NCBI RefSeq assembly: GCF_916618745.1
Contig: NZ_OU745373.1
Span: forward strand, 2,246,501 to 2,310,500
DNA from: Cardiobacterium sp. Marseille-Q4385
Lineage (GTDB): Bacteria > Pseudomonadota > Gammaproteobacteria > Cardiobacteriales > Cardiobacteriaceae
Length of the DNA: 64,000 nt
Direction: 5' to 3'
Positions 27,490-35,087 of the stretch are shown here, piece after piece. Position numbers and translations under genes: made by a program. The notes under the pieces were generated by a model. It did not search any database and was not told where the DNA came from. It worked only from the letters and a program-made list of their open reading frames with translations. Each line of letters begins with the position of its first letter. Positions within the stretch are counted from its first letter, which is position 1.

Positions 27490-28016
27490 CCGCCAAGCGA
27501 GGTAATTGCTGGCTCCGCCGAGCGGGATAGATGCTGGGCTCATGGTAGACCACCAAGCGGGATAAAGCTTGGGTTTTGTCGCTGCGCAGTTTGTCTAACC
27601 CTCTCCCCAACCTCTCTCCCACGGGGCGAGGGGCTTGTTGGCGCGGTTTTCTGGTTTGTGGACACACGTCAAGCGGGATAGATACTGGGCTCGTGGCAGG
27701 CCGCCAAGCGGGATAGATCCTGGGTTTTGTCGCTGCGCAGTTTGTCTAACCCTCTCCCCAACCTCTTTCCCACGGGGCAAGGGCTTGTTGGTGCAGCTTT
27801 CTGGCTTCTGGGCTCGTGGCAGGCCGCCGAGCGGGATAGATGCTGGGTTCGTGGTAGACCACCAAACGGGATAAAGCCTGGGTTTTGTTGCTGCGCAGTT
27901 TGTCTAACCCTCTCCCCAACCCCTCTCCCACGGGGCAAGGGCTTGTTGGTGCAGCTTTCTGGTTTGAGCGGGATAGATACTGGGTTTGCGGGCGGCCGCC
28001 AAGCGGCGTAATACCC
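27490..28016 (+). repeat. Composite tandem repeat region upstream of RbbA-like gene
   Basis: About 530 bases without a gene. At least eight copies of the AAGCGGGATA(A/G)AT family alternate with three long near-identical blocks. The blocks start at 27571, 27722 and 27880 (periods 151 and 158) and read GTTTTGT-CGCTGCGCAG, TTTGTCTAACCCTCTCC, CCCACGGGGC, GGGCTTGTTGG. The last family copy ends 4 bases from the glnE stop at 28021. Open frames here (NPAFIPLG- or LSRLA-type peptides) are translations of repeats, not genes. Confidence 0.88.
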
Positions 28017-28020
28017 GTTT

Positions 28021-30762
28021 TCAGTTGAGGGCGAAGATGTCGCGCCAGATGGCGCAGATGTGGTCGCGCAGTGCTTGCCAGGGGGCGGCGGGAACGCGTT
28101 TGTCGCGGTCGTTCAGCTGGCGGTGGTGGGCTTCCGCGCGTAGTTTGCGGTAGGCGTCACGCAGGGTCATGGCCTGCGATGAGGTGAGGATGCCGGTGGC
28201 TTCCAGTGCGGCGAGTTGGCGGATGTTGTCGCTCATGCGGCTGAGGATGGGTTCTGCCTCGCCGTGGGCGAGCAGCAGGTATTGGACGATGAATTCGATG
28301 TCGATGAGGCCGCCCGCGCTTTGTTTGAGGTGGAAGGTGTCCGGCGGCAGTGGCGCGGCGTTGTCGTGCATTTTTTGCCGCATGGCGAGGATGTCTTCGC
28401 GCAGGGTCGCTTTGGCCGGACGGGTGAGCAGTTCGTGGCGCAGGCGGGTGTAACGTTCACCAAGGGCAGGGCTCCCCGCCACGGCGCGGCTGCGGGTGAG
28501 TGCCTGGTGTTCCCAGGTCCAGGCGTTTTCGCGCTGGTAGCGGGCGAATCCCTGGATGCTGACGGCGGGCAGGCCGCTTGCCCCGCCGGGACGCAGGCGA
28601 GTATCGATGGTGTAGATGGTGCCGTTGCTGCTAGCGGCGCCGAGCAGGTTGCTGGTGCGTTGGGCGAGGCGGGTGTAGTAGCGCTGGTTGTCGATGGGTT
28701 TTTCGCCGTCGGTCATGCCGTCCGTGTCGCCGTCGTCGTAGAGGTAGATGATGTCGAGGTCTGAGCCGTAGCCGAGTTCGAGGCCGCCCAGTTTGCCGTA
28801 GCCGATGATGGCGATTTCGGCCGGGCTGCCGTCGGCTTTGCGCGGGATGCCGTGTTTTTCGCGCAGGGTGTGTTCGGCGTGTTCGAGCGCGGCTTGCAGG
28901 GTGGTTTCGGCGATGTGGCTGAGTTGGTCGCTCACTTGCATCAGCGGCAGGTGACCGTGGATGTCCGCCCAGGCGGTTTTGAAGGTCTGGACGTGTTTGT
29001 AGTCGCGCAGGGCGTGTTGCCAGGTTTCTTCGTCGTCGATGTTTTGCAGGCGCGCGGTGAGGTCTTGTTGCAGGGCGGTGCGGCCCGGCGGCAGGCGGCG
29101 TTCGTTGTTGAGGTCGTCGAGGACAAGCGGGTGCGCGGCGATGTAGTGGATGAGCCAGGCGGCGTTGGCGGCGATGTTGAGCAGGTGGTTGGTGAGCGCG
29201 GGTTGTTCGGTGAGCAGGGTGATGTAGTTGTTGCGGCCGCTGACGGCGGTGATGAGGTCGAGGATGCCGGCGAGGCCGTCAAGCTGGGCGTTTTGTACGG
29301 CCTGGCTGAGGACAGCGGGGATGAGGCGGTGCAGGCGGTTGTTGGTTTGCTGTGGCAGGCGGTGCCAGTTGTTGGCACGGGTGTAGGCGGCGAGGGCGGC
29401 GGCGATTTGGGTGCGGCTGTTGTTGTCGCGGATGTTGTCGTCAAGCCAGCGCGCGAGGTGGGCGTCGTCCGGGTCGGCCCAATCCACGGCGGCGAGGTCG
29501 TCAGCGATGGGGTCGGGCGCGGGGGTGTCTTCGTCGGCGATGGTTGCAGTGTAGTGCTGGTGGATGGTGTCGCGCGCCTGCTGGATGCGCGTTTGCAGGG
29601 CGGGGATGTTTTCGGCGTGGCAGGCGGTGGCGAGGCGCTGCCAGGTGTTGTCGTCATCGTTGTCCGGCAGGCTGTGGGTTTGTTGGTCGTCGCGGTATTG
29701 CAGGGCGTTTTCGACGCTGCGCAGGGTGAGGTAGGCGTCTTGCAGGGCCTGTGTGTCGGCGGCGGACATGAGGCCGCGCGCGCGGATGTGGTCGAGGGCG
29801 GTGAGGAGTGACGGGGTTTGTAGTGCCGGGTATTGGCCGCCGTAGATCATCTGGATGGCCTGCACGGTGAATTCGGCTTCGCGGATGCCGCCCGCGCCGA
29901 GTTTGATGTGGCGTTCCATGCCTTCTTCGCGGATTTGCCGGTTGATGCTTTGTTTCATGTCGGCCAGGGCGTTCAGGGCGGCGTAGTCGAGGTAGCGGCG
30001 GTAGGTGAAGGGGCGCAGGGTGGCGAGCAGTTCGCGGCCGCCGTCGATGTCGCCGGCGACGGGGCGGGCTTTCATCAGGGCGTAGCGTTCCCAGTCGCGG
30101 CCGTGGATGAGGTAGTACTGTTCCATCGCGGCGAAAGTCAGGGCGAGCGGGCCGGTCTGGCCGAAGGGGCGCAGGCGCATGTCCACGCGGTAAACGTTGC
30201 CGTCTTCTGTCACGGCGTCGAGGGTGTGGATGAGGCGCTGCGCGAGTTTGCGGTACCAGGTTTCGTGTTCTTCGGGTTTGCGTCCGCCGCTTGTTGTGCC
30301 GTTTGCGCGGTAGGCGTAGATGAGGTCGATGTCGGAGGAGAAGTTGAGTTCGCCTCCGCCGAGTTTGCCCATGCCGAGGATGAGCATGGGCATGGGTTTG
30401 CCGTCGCTATCCAGCGGGGTGCCGTAACGGGCGCAGTGGGCGGCGAATTGCCAGTCGTGCGCGGCGGCAATCAGGGTTTCGGCGAGCGCGCTGGTGCGGG
30501 CGAGGAAGGTGGGTTCGTCGATGTGGCCATTCACGATGGCGTGGATGTGGCGGATTTGCCGGCGGTGTTTGTACTGGCGCAGTTGCCGCATCAGCGTCGC
30601 TTCGTCTTCCGGCGGCGGGTTTTCGGCGGCGTAAGTGGCGCGGTAGTCTTCGCCGGGACTGGCAGCGAGGTCAAGGTCGGCCAGCCAGTCAGGGTGGCGT
30701 TCGAGTTGGGCGGCGGCGTAGGGGCTGGCTTGGTAGAGGCGGGCGAGGTCGGGGCGGGTCAT
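28021..30762 (-). CDS. glnE: Glutamine synthetase adenylyltransferase / adenylyl-removing enzyme
   Basis: Bifunctional regulator of glutamine synthetase. The N-terminal nucleotidyltransferase domain (ILGMGKLGGGELNFSSDIDL, near residues 130-155) removes AMP, and the C-terminal one (IGYGKLGGLELGYGSDLDII) adds it, under control of PII. At 913 residues the length is normal for GlnE, and both domains keep their paired acidic residues. It starts at the ATG at 30762; no strong ribosome binding site is visible. The 3' end abuts a repeat array. It is monocistronic here. Confidence 0.95.
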   Translation of the reverse strand: MTRPDLARLYQASPYAAAQLERHPDWLADLDLAASPGEDYRATYAAENPPPEDEATLMRQLRQYKHRRQIRHIHAIVNGHIDEPTFLARTSALAETLIAAAHDWQFAAHCARYGTPLDSDGKPMPMLILGMGKLGGGELNFSSDIDLIYAYRANGTTSGGRKPEEHETWYRKLAQRLIHTLDAVTEDGNVYRVDMRLRPFGQTGPLALTFAAMEQYYLIHGRDWERYALMKARPVAGDIDGGRELLATLRPFTYRRYLDYAALNALADMKQSINRQIREEGMERHIKLGAGGIREAEFTVQAIQMIYGGQYPALQTPSLLTALDHIRARGLMSAADTQALQDAYLTLRSVENALQYRDDQQTHSLPDNDDDNTWQRLATACHAENIPALQTRIQQARDTIHQHYTATIADEDTPAPDPIADDLAAVDWADPDDAHLARWLDDNIRDNNSRTQIAAALAAYTRANNWHRLPQQTNNRLHRLIPAVLSQAVQNAQLDGLAGILDLITAVSGRNNYITLLTEQPALTNHLLNIAANAAWLIHYIAAHPLVLDDLNNERRLPPGRTALQQDLTARLQNIDDEETWQHALRDYKHVQTFKTAWADIHGHLPLMQVSDQLSHIAETTLQAALEHAEHTLREKHGIPRKADGSPAEIAIIGYGKLGGLELGYGSDLDIIYLYDDGDTDGMTDGEKPIDNQRYYTRLAQRTSNLLGAASSNGTIYTIDTRLRPGGASGLPAVSIQGFARYQRENAWTWEHQALTRSRAVAGSPALGERYTRLRHELLTRPAKATLREDILAMRQKMHDNAAPLPPDTFHLKQSAGGLIDIEFIVQYLLLAHGEAEPILSRMSDNIRQLAALEATGILTSSQAMTLRDAYRKLRAEAHHRQLNDRDKRVPAAPWQALRDHICAIWRDIFALN

Positions 30763-31067
30763 GGGCGGCGAGTGGGTTAGAAAAGAGGGGATAGTGTAGT
30801 GCGCGCCCGCCTTGTTTGGGCAGGTATTTGGGTCACAGATTTTGTCTATCCTGGCGACAAACCTGGGTTTTATCTCGCTTGGCAGGCGGTTTTCGTGGCT
30901 TTTTGTGAAAATGGATATGATATTTCACAAAAAAAAAGAAAAAACATGGAAATTTAACAAAAATATTGGTATATTCAAATTTATCGACAGCGTAATCATC
31001 TTAAGTCGATAAATGTGTGCTGAAAGCAAAGCATCAAAAAATAATATGCAAACATTAGGAGCCTACT
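30763..31067. promoter_or_regulatory. Region between glnE and the 11-mer repeat gene
   Basis: About 305 bases. A reverse-oriented member of the repeat family (CTGGGTTTTATCTCGCTTGG) lies at 30865-30884. From about 30900 the DNA is very AT-rich with an A9 run (30929-30937). A perfect inverted repeat TTTATCGAC (30980-30988) / GTCGATAAA (31005-31013) with a 16-base centre lies 55-88 bases before the next start codon and is a plausible operator or leader hairpin. Confidence 0.6.
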
Positions 31068-31673
31068 ATGGAAAATAAACACTCTGCCAATACAAACGTT
31101 GGTAATAATTCCTCAACCGATAATGTTTCAAAAGTAAGTGAAACTATTTCTGATACTTTTACAGATGTAAAAGACGCTACTGTAGAAAAACTGTCAGATG
31201 TGAAAGATGCCGTGGTAGATAAATTCACCGACATCAAAGATGCGGTAGCAGATAAATTGTCTGATGTGAAAGATGCCGTGGTAGATAAATTCACCGACAT
31301 CAAAGATGCGGCAGCAGATAAGTTATCTGATGCTGCAGATAAGCTGTCTGATGCTAAAGATGCGGCTGCAGATAAGCTGTCTGATGCTAAAGATGCCGTG
31401 GTAGATAAATTCACCGACATCAAAGATGCGGCTGCAGATAAGTTGTCTGACGCTAAAGATGCTGTGGTAGATAAATTTACCGACATCAAAGATGCGGCTG
31501 CAGATAAGCTGTCTGATGCTAAAGATGCCGTGGTAGATAAATTTACCGACACCAAAGATGCAGCAGCCGATAAGCTGTCTGACGCTAAAGATGCGGCAGC
31601 CGATAAGTTGTCTGATGCTAAAGAGGCTGTCGCAGATAAATGGTCTGATATAAAAGATGCCGTAAAAAAATAG
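31068..31673 (+). CDS. Hydrophilic 11-residue-repeat protein (LEA-like)
   Basis: A 201-residue protein with no signal peptide or membrane helix. After a Ser/Asn/Thr-rich head (1-35) it is almost entirely an 11-residue repeat, alternating KDAVVDKFTDI and KDAAADKLSDA, about fifteen times, with one shortened unit (ADKLSDA). The period of 11 and the Lys/Asp/Ala composition are those of group 3 LEA and related stress or phasin-like amphipathic helices. The DNA repeats are nearly identical 33-base units, so copy number may vary between strains. AGGAG is eight bases before the ATG. It is AT-rich compared with neighbours and stands alone between a putative operator and a terminator. Role in desiccation, osmotic or surface functions is only inference. 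Confidence 0.85.
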   Translation: MENKHSANTNVGNNSSTDNVSKVSETISDTFTDVKDATVEKLSDVKDAVVDKFTDIKDAVADKLSDVKDAVVDKFTDIKDAAADKLSDAADKLSDAKDAAADKLSDAKDAVVDKFTDIKDAAADKLSDAKDAVVDKFTDIKDAAADKLSDAKDAVVDKFTDTKDAAADKLSDAKDAAADKLSDAKEAVADKWSDIKDAVKK

Positions 31674-31718
31674 TCTCAGATTTATCTCTTATTCTGCAAA
31701 TTCGTAATACTCAACTGC

Positions 31719-31748
31719 AAAAGGCCACTTTTTTAGGTGGCCTTTTTA
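31719..31748. terminator. Terminator between 11-mer repeat gene and aat
   Basis: AAAAGGCCAC / GTGGCCTTTT with a 7-8 base loop followed by T residues on the plus strand and preceded by A residues, so it may also terminate the convergent aat operon. Confidence 0.85.
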
Positions 31749-31782
31749 TTATGAACTTCTTGAAGAGCGACAAAACCGGTAT

Positions 31783-32439
31783 TTATCCCGTTTCCTGCCA
31801 CTGCCAGCGGCCACGGTGGGCGTCGGGGTTGTCGGTGAGGCGGGCGAGGTAGTCGCGGCGCGGGATATGGATGCCGCCCATGCTGATGAGGTGCGGCGTG
31901 AGGAATTGGGTATCGAGGGTGTCGATGCCGAGGCGGGCGAGGTATTGGCAGAGGCGGACAAGGACGATTTTTGACGCCGACGGACGCAGGCTGAACATGG
32001 ATTCGCCGCAGAAGATGCGCTCCAGGCCGACGCCGTACATGCCGCCGATGAGGGAATCGCCGTGCCAGAGTTCGCAGCTGTGCGCGCGGCCCTGGCGGTA
32101 GAGTTCGGTGTAGCAGCGGCGGATGTCGACGGTGATCCAGCTGTCGCCGTGGACGTTGGCGCAGTAGTCGATGACGCGGACAAAGGCGGTATCGAGGGTC
32201 AGGTGGTACGGCATGGTGCGCAGCTGTTTGCGCAGGCTGCGGCTCACGTGCACGCCATCGGTCGGGATGATGCCGCGCGGGTCAGGACTCCACCACAGGA
32301 CGGGGTCGCCGCTGTCATACCAGGGAAAAACGCCTTCGCTGTGCGCAGAAAAGACGAGTCCGGCGTCAATGCTGTCGCTGTGGGCGAGCAGGCCGTGGTG
32401 GTCAGCGCGCTCGGGGTTGGGGAAGCGGTGTTCTGTCAT
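31783..32439 (-). CDS. aat: Leucyl/phenylalanyl-tRNA--protein transferase
   Basis: L/F-transferase of the N-degron pathway; it adds Leu or Phe from tRNA to proteins with N-terminal Arg or Lys, marking them for ClpAP. The 218-residue product contains the family core SEGVFPWYDSGDPVLWWSPDPRG and GESMFSLRPSASKIVLVRL. Start chosen at the ATG at 32439, 2 bases after the ybaN stop, with GGAGG inside the ybaN end; the frame opens ten codons earlier in ybaN. The last codons and the TAA stop lie in a copy of the AAGCGGGATAAAT repeat family (31771-31795), so the present C-terminus QETG appears to be set by the repeat. It is convergent with the 11-mer repeat gene. Confidence 0.94.
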   Translation of the reverse strand: MTEHRFPNPERADHHGLLAHSDSIDAGLVFSAHSEGVFPWYDSGDPVLWWSPDPRGIIPTDGVHVSRSLRKQLRTMPYHLTLDTAFVRVIDYCANVHGDSWITVDIRRCYTELYRQGRAHSCELWHGDSLIGGMYGVGLERIFCGESMFSLRPSASKIVLVRLCQYLARLGIDTLDTQFLTPHLISMGGIHIPRRDYLARLTDNPDAHRGRWQWQETG

Positions 32440-32441
32440 GG

Positions 32442-32801
32442 TTATGCCTCCGGCAGGCGGCGCACCCACAGCATCAGGGCCAGGATGATGAGGGCGAACG
32501 CCAGTTTTAGGTGGTCGTTGTTATTGAGCAGGTAGATGCCGCCGCTGAGTGAGGCAGCGAGCATGAGGATGGCAAGGGTTTTAGCGCGGTAAGGCACGAC
32601 GCGGCGGGTACGCCAGGCGGCAATCGGCGGGCCGAGGTGAGGATGGGTGGTGAGCCAGTGGTGAAAACGCGGGCTGCCTTTTGCCCAGCACCATGCGGCG
32701 AGGATGAGGAAGGGGACGGTCGGCAGGAAGGGGAGCGGGATGCCGATGAGTCCGAGGATGAAGGCGAGACAGCCCGCAAGTGTCCAGAGGTGGCGTTGCA
32801 T
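32442..32801 (-). CDS. DUF454 membrane protein (YbaN-like)
   Basis: A 119-residue inner-membrane protein with the DUF454 signature LIGIPLPFLPTVPFLILAAWCWAKGSPRFHHWL in two parts, followed by a conserved RTRRVVPYRAK loop and two more hydrophobic helices (about 78-95 and 98-112). Function is unknown in the family. It is the first gene of a two-gene operon with aat, separated from it by only 2 bases. Confidence 0.9.
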   Translation of the reverse strand: MQRHLWTLAGCLAFILGLIGIPLPFLPTVPFLILAAWCWAKGSPRFHHWLTTHPHLGPPIAAWRTRRVVPYRAKTLAILMLAASLSGGIYLLNNNDHLKLAFALIILALMLWVRRLPEA

Positions 32802-32980
32802 GGTGCAGTTGGCTGGTGGCTTGGCTGCATTTTACGCGCCATATCGGTGATTTTGGAAATTTATTTTTGTTTTTCAAAAGGTTGTGGTTTTTTGATAGGT
32901 GATGGGGAAAAGGCCCCGCTGCTGGTGATTTTTTGGGTTTTATCGCGTGTATATGTGCGCCGCTGTTGATACGCCTTGAT

Positions 32981-33127
32981 TTAGTTGCCAAACAGCCAAT
33001 TGATGATGCCGCCGAGGATGTCGTCCCAAATGAAGCGGAAGATGGCACGGAAAAGGCGCCAGATGCCTTTGAGAACGGCGAGGATGGCGGCGATGAGGAA
33101 GGCGAGGATTCGGCGAATGGTTTTCAT
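32981..33127 (-). CDS. 48-residue cationic amphipathic/membrane peptide
   Basis: A short open frame with a good ribosome binding site (AGGGAG, seven bases before the ATG at 33127). The product begins MKTIRRILAFLIAAILAVLK and ends INWLFGN, with a central WRLFRAIFRFIWDD segment. The first 20 residues form a hydrophobic helix with a basic start; the middle is an amphipathic Arg/Phe/Trp helix, and the end is hydrophobic and glycine-bounded. There is no recognisable family. It lies alone between ybaN and cmoA, 48 bases downstream of the cmoA stop and on the same strand, so it may be a third gene of the lipA-cmoA unit. It could be a small membrane-anchored regulator or a toxin-like peptide; codon pattern and ribosome binding site support translation. 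Confidence 0.6.
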   Translation of the reverse strand: MKTIRRILAFLIAAILAVLKGIWRLFRAIFRFIWDDILGGIINWLFGN

Positions 33128-33175
33128 GGGGTCTCCCTGCGCGTAGGTGGGTGGCAAGGATACGCCTCATCCCGC

Positions 33176-33889
33176 TTATGCCATAGCCACCCAGGCGCAG
33201 AAGGGCAGGGCGCGGAAGCACGGCGTAATGTCGCTGAAGCCGGCGCGGTGCAGGCGCTCTTCTACTGTGGCGTAGCGGTCGGTCTGCATGACGTGTTCCA
33301 GCGATTCGCGTTTTTGCGCGATGGCCAGTTGTGAGTAGCCCTGTGAGGCTTTGAAGGCTTCGTGCCAGAGTCGCAGGCGGTCATCATCCGGGCGGGTTTT
33401 TTCTGCAAGCAGCAGTGCGCCGCCGGGGCGCAGGGCGCGATGGATGCGGGCAAGGAGGGCGTCGCGTGCTTGCGGCGGGATAAATTGCAGGGTGAAGGTC
33501 ATGAGGACGAGGTCGGCGGGGGCGAGTTCAAGTGTGGTGATGTCCGCCTGTTCGACGCAGATGTTGGCGATGCCGGCGCCGGCAACGTAGGCAGTGAGGC
33601 GGTCGGTCATTGCCGCTGAATTGTCCACGGCGATGATGGTGGCGTCTGCCGTCATCTGCTGTTGCAGGGCAATGCTGGCACCGCCGAGGGCGCAGCCGAG
33701 GTCGTACACCCGCCCACCCGGCGGTACGATGCTCGCGCCGATGACGGCAAAGAGTTGCAGCAGCGTCGCATAACCCGGCACGGAGCGGTGGATCATGTCG
33801 GGGAAGACGGCGGCGGTGCGTTCGTCAAAGCGGAAATCGACGACTGCCTGTGGGCGATCGTAGAGGTCGTCGCGGTTGTAGCCGCTCAT
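33176..33889 (-). CDS. cmoA: Carboxy-S-adenosyl-L-methionine synthase
   Basis: A 237-residue class I methyltransferase fold that converts SAM plus prephenate to carboxy-SAM, used by CmoB to make the wobble nucleoside cmo5U34 in tRNA. Family marks: N-terminal FDERTAAVFPDMIHRSVPGY, SAM-binding VYDLGCALGGASIAL, and ADLVLMTFTLQFIPP. cmoB is not adjacent, unlike in enterobacteria. Its ATG overlaps the lipA stop by one base (TGATG), so translation is coupled to lipA. Confidence 0.95.
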   Translation of the reverse strand: MSGYNRDDLYDRPQAVVDFRFDERTAAVFPDMIHRSVPGYATLLQLFAVIGASIVPPGGRVYDLGCALGGASIALQQQMTADATIIAVDNSAAMTDRLTAYVAGAGIANICVEQADITTLELAPADLVLMTFTLQFIPPQARDALLARIHRALRPGGALLLAEKTRPDDDRLRLWHEAFKASQGYSQLAIAQKRESLEHVMQTDRYATVEERLHRAGFSDITPCFRALPFCAWVAMA

Positions 33890-34869
33890 CAGAGGACGGC
33901 CTTCGCCGACATGTCGGCATGGAAGGAGGAACGCACCATCGGCCCGGAGGCGACGTGGGTAAAGCCCATTTTCAGGCCTTCGTCGGTGAAGATCTGGAAT
34001 TCTTCCGGCGTGTAGTAGCGCTTGACCGGCAGGTGGTGTACCGAGGGTTGCAGGTACTGGCCGACGGTCAGCATCTGCACGTCGTGGCGGCGCAGGTCTT
34101 CCATCACGGCGAGGATTTCCTCCACTTCTTCGCCAAGGCCGACCATCAGCCCCGATTTGGTGATGACGGGTTTGTTGCTCACTTTTTTGTATGCGCGCAA
34201 AAGTTCCAGTGAGTGCTCGTAATTCGCACCGGGGCGCACTTCTTCGTACAGCCGTTTAACGGTTTCGAGGTTGTGATTGAAGATGTCGGGCGGGGTGTGA
34301 CGCAGGATTTCGAGGGCTTTTTCCATGCGGCCGCGAAAGTCGGGGGTGAGGATTTCCACGGTCATGCGTGGTGCCTGACGGCGGATTTCGCGCACGCAGG
34401 CGGCAAAGTGTGCCGCGCCGCCGTCAAGCAGGTCATCGCGGTCCACCGAGGTGATGACGACGTGGTGCAGACCGAGGTTGCGCACGGTTTCGGCGAGGTG
34501 GATGGGTTCCATCGCATCCAGCGGGTTGGGGCGGCCATGACCCACATCGCAGAACGGGCAGCGGCGTGTGCAGATGTCGCCCATGATCATGAACGAGGCC
34601 GTGCTGTGGCGGAAGCATTCGCCGATGTTCGGGCAGGAGGCTTCTTCGCAGACGCTGTGCAGTTTCTGCTCGCGCATCAGCGCCTTCATCCGCTGCACTT
34701 CTTCGCCGCCGGGGAATTGGGCGCGTATCCAGCGCGGCTTGCGCAGGCGTTCTTCGCCGACGTGGTCGGTGTTTTCCGCAATCTGGCGAATCTTTTCCGC
34801 GCCTTTTTTCTTGACGCCCATGGCCTTCGGTTTGAAGACGACCGGTTCTGTCTGCTCGTTGTCGCTCAT
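33889..34869 (-). CDS. lipA: Lipoyl synthase
   Basis: Radical-SAM enzyme that inserts two sulfurs into octanoyl groups on E2 and H proteins (SucB in this window is a substrate). At 326 residues it has both iron-sulfur cluster motifs: the auxiliary cluster CEEASCPNIGEC and the radical-SAM CTRRCPFC, plus the C-terminal RSSFHA segment that supplies the serine ligand. Start at the ATG at 34869 with AAGGATAACC upstream; the frame opens 35 codons earlier without family similarity. It is the first gene of the lipA-cmoA unit; lipB is not next to it. Confidence 0.97.
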   Translation of the reverse strand: MSDNEQTEPVVFKPKAMGVKKKGAEKIRQIAENTDHVGEERLRKPRWIRAQFPGGEEVQRMKALMREQKLHSVCEEASCPNIGECFRHSTASFMIMGDICTRRCPFCDVGHGRPNPLDAMEPIHLAETVRNLGLHHVVITSVDRDDLLDGGAAHFAACVREIRRQAPRMTVEILTPDFRGRMEKALEILRHTPPDIFNHNLETVKRLYEEVRPGANYEHSLELLRAYKKVSNKPVITKSGLMVGLGEEVEEILAVMEDLRRHDVQMLTVGQYLQPSVHHLPVKRYYTPEEFQIFTDEGLKMGFTHVASGPMVRSSFHADMSAKAVL

Positions 34870-35087
34870 GATGGTTATCCTTGGAAACTGGTTTATGTCG
34901 CTTATTTTAACGCAGCCTGTGTATCGCCGTGGGGGATGGCTTGATGTCACGCAAGCGGCTCTGGCAAAAACCACAAGAGGGAAAACGGAACCTGTCGCCT
35001 CGCCCGGCGGTGCTTGCCCACGGCGGGTTCACGTCGTAATCTGCTTTGGCCGGGATTGTCCGGCCATCCACCACGAGGAACTGTTTT

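Noticed and set aside
31055..31555. Minus-strand 166-codon frame rich in LSTTASL repeats
   Set aside because: Antisense of the 11-residue-repeat gene; repetition of the sense strand keeps it open.
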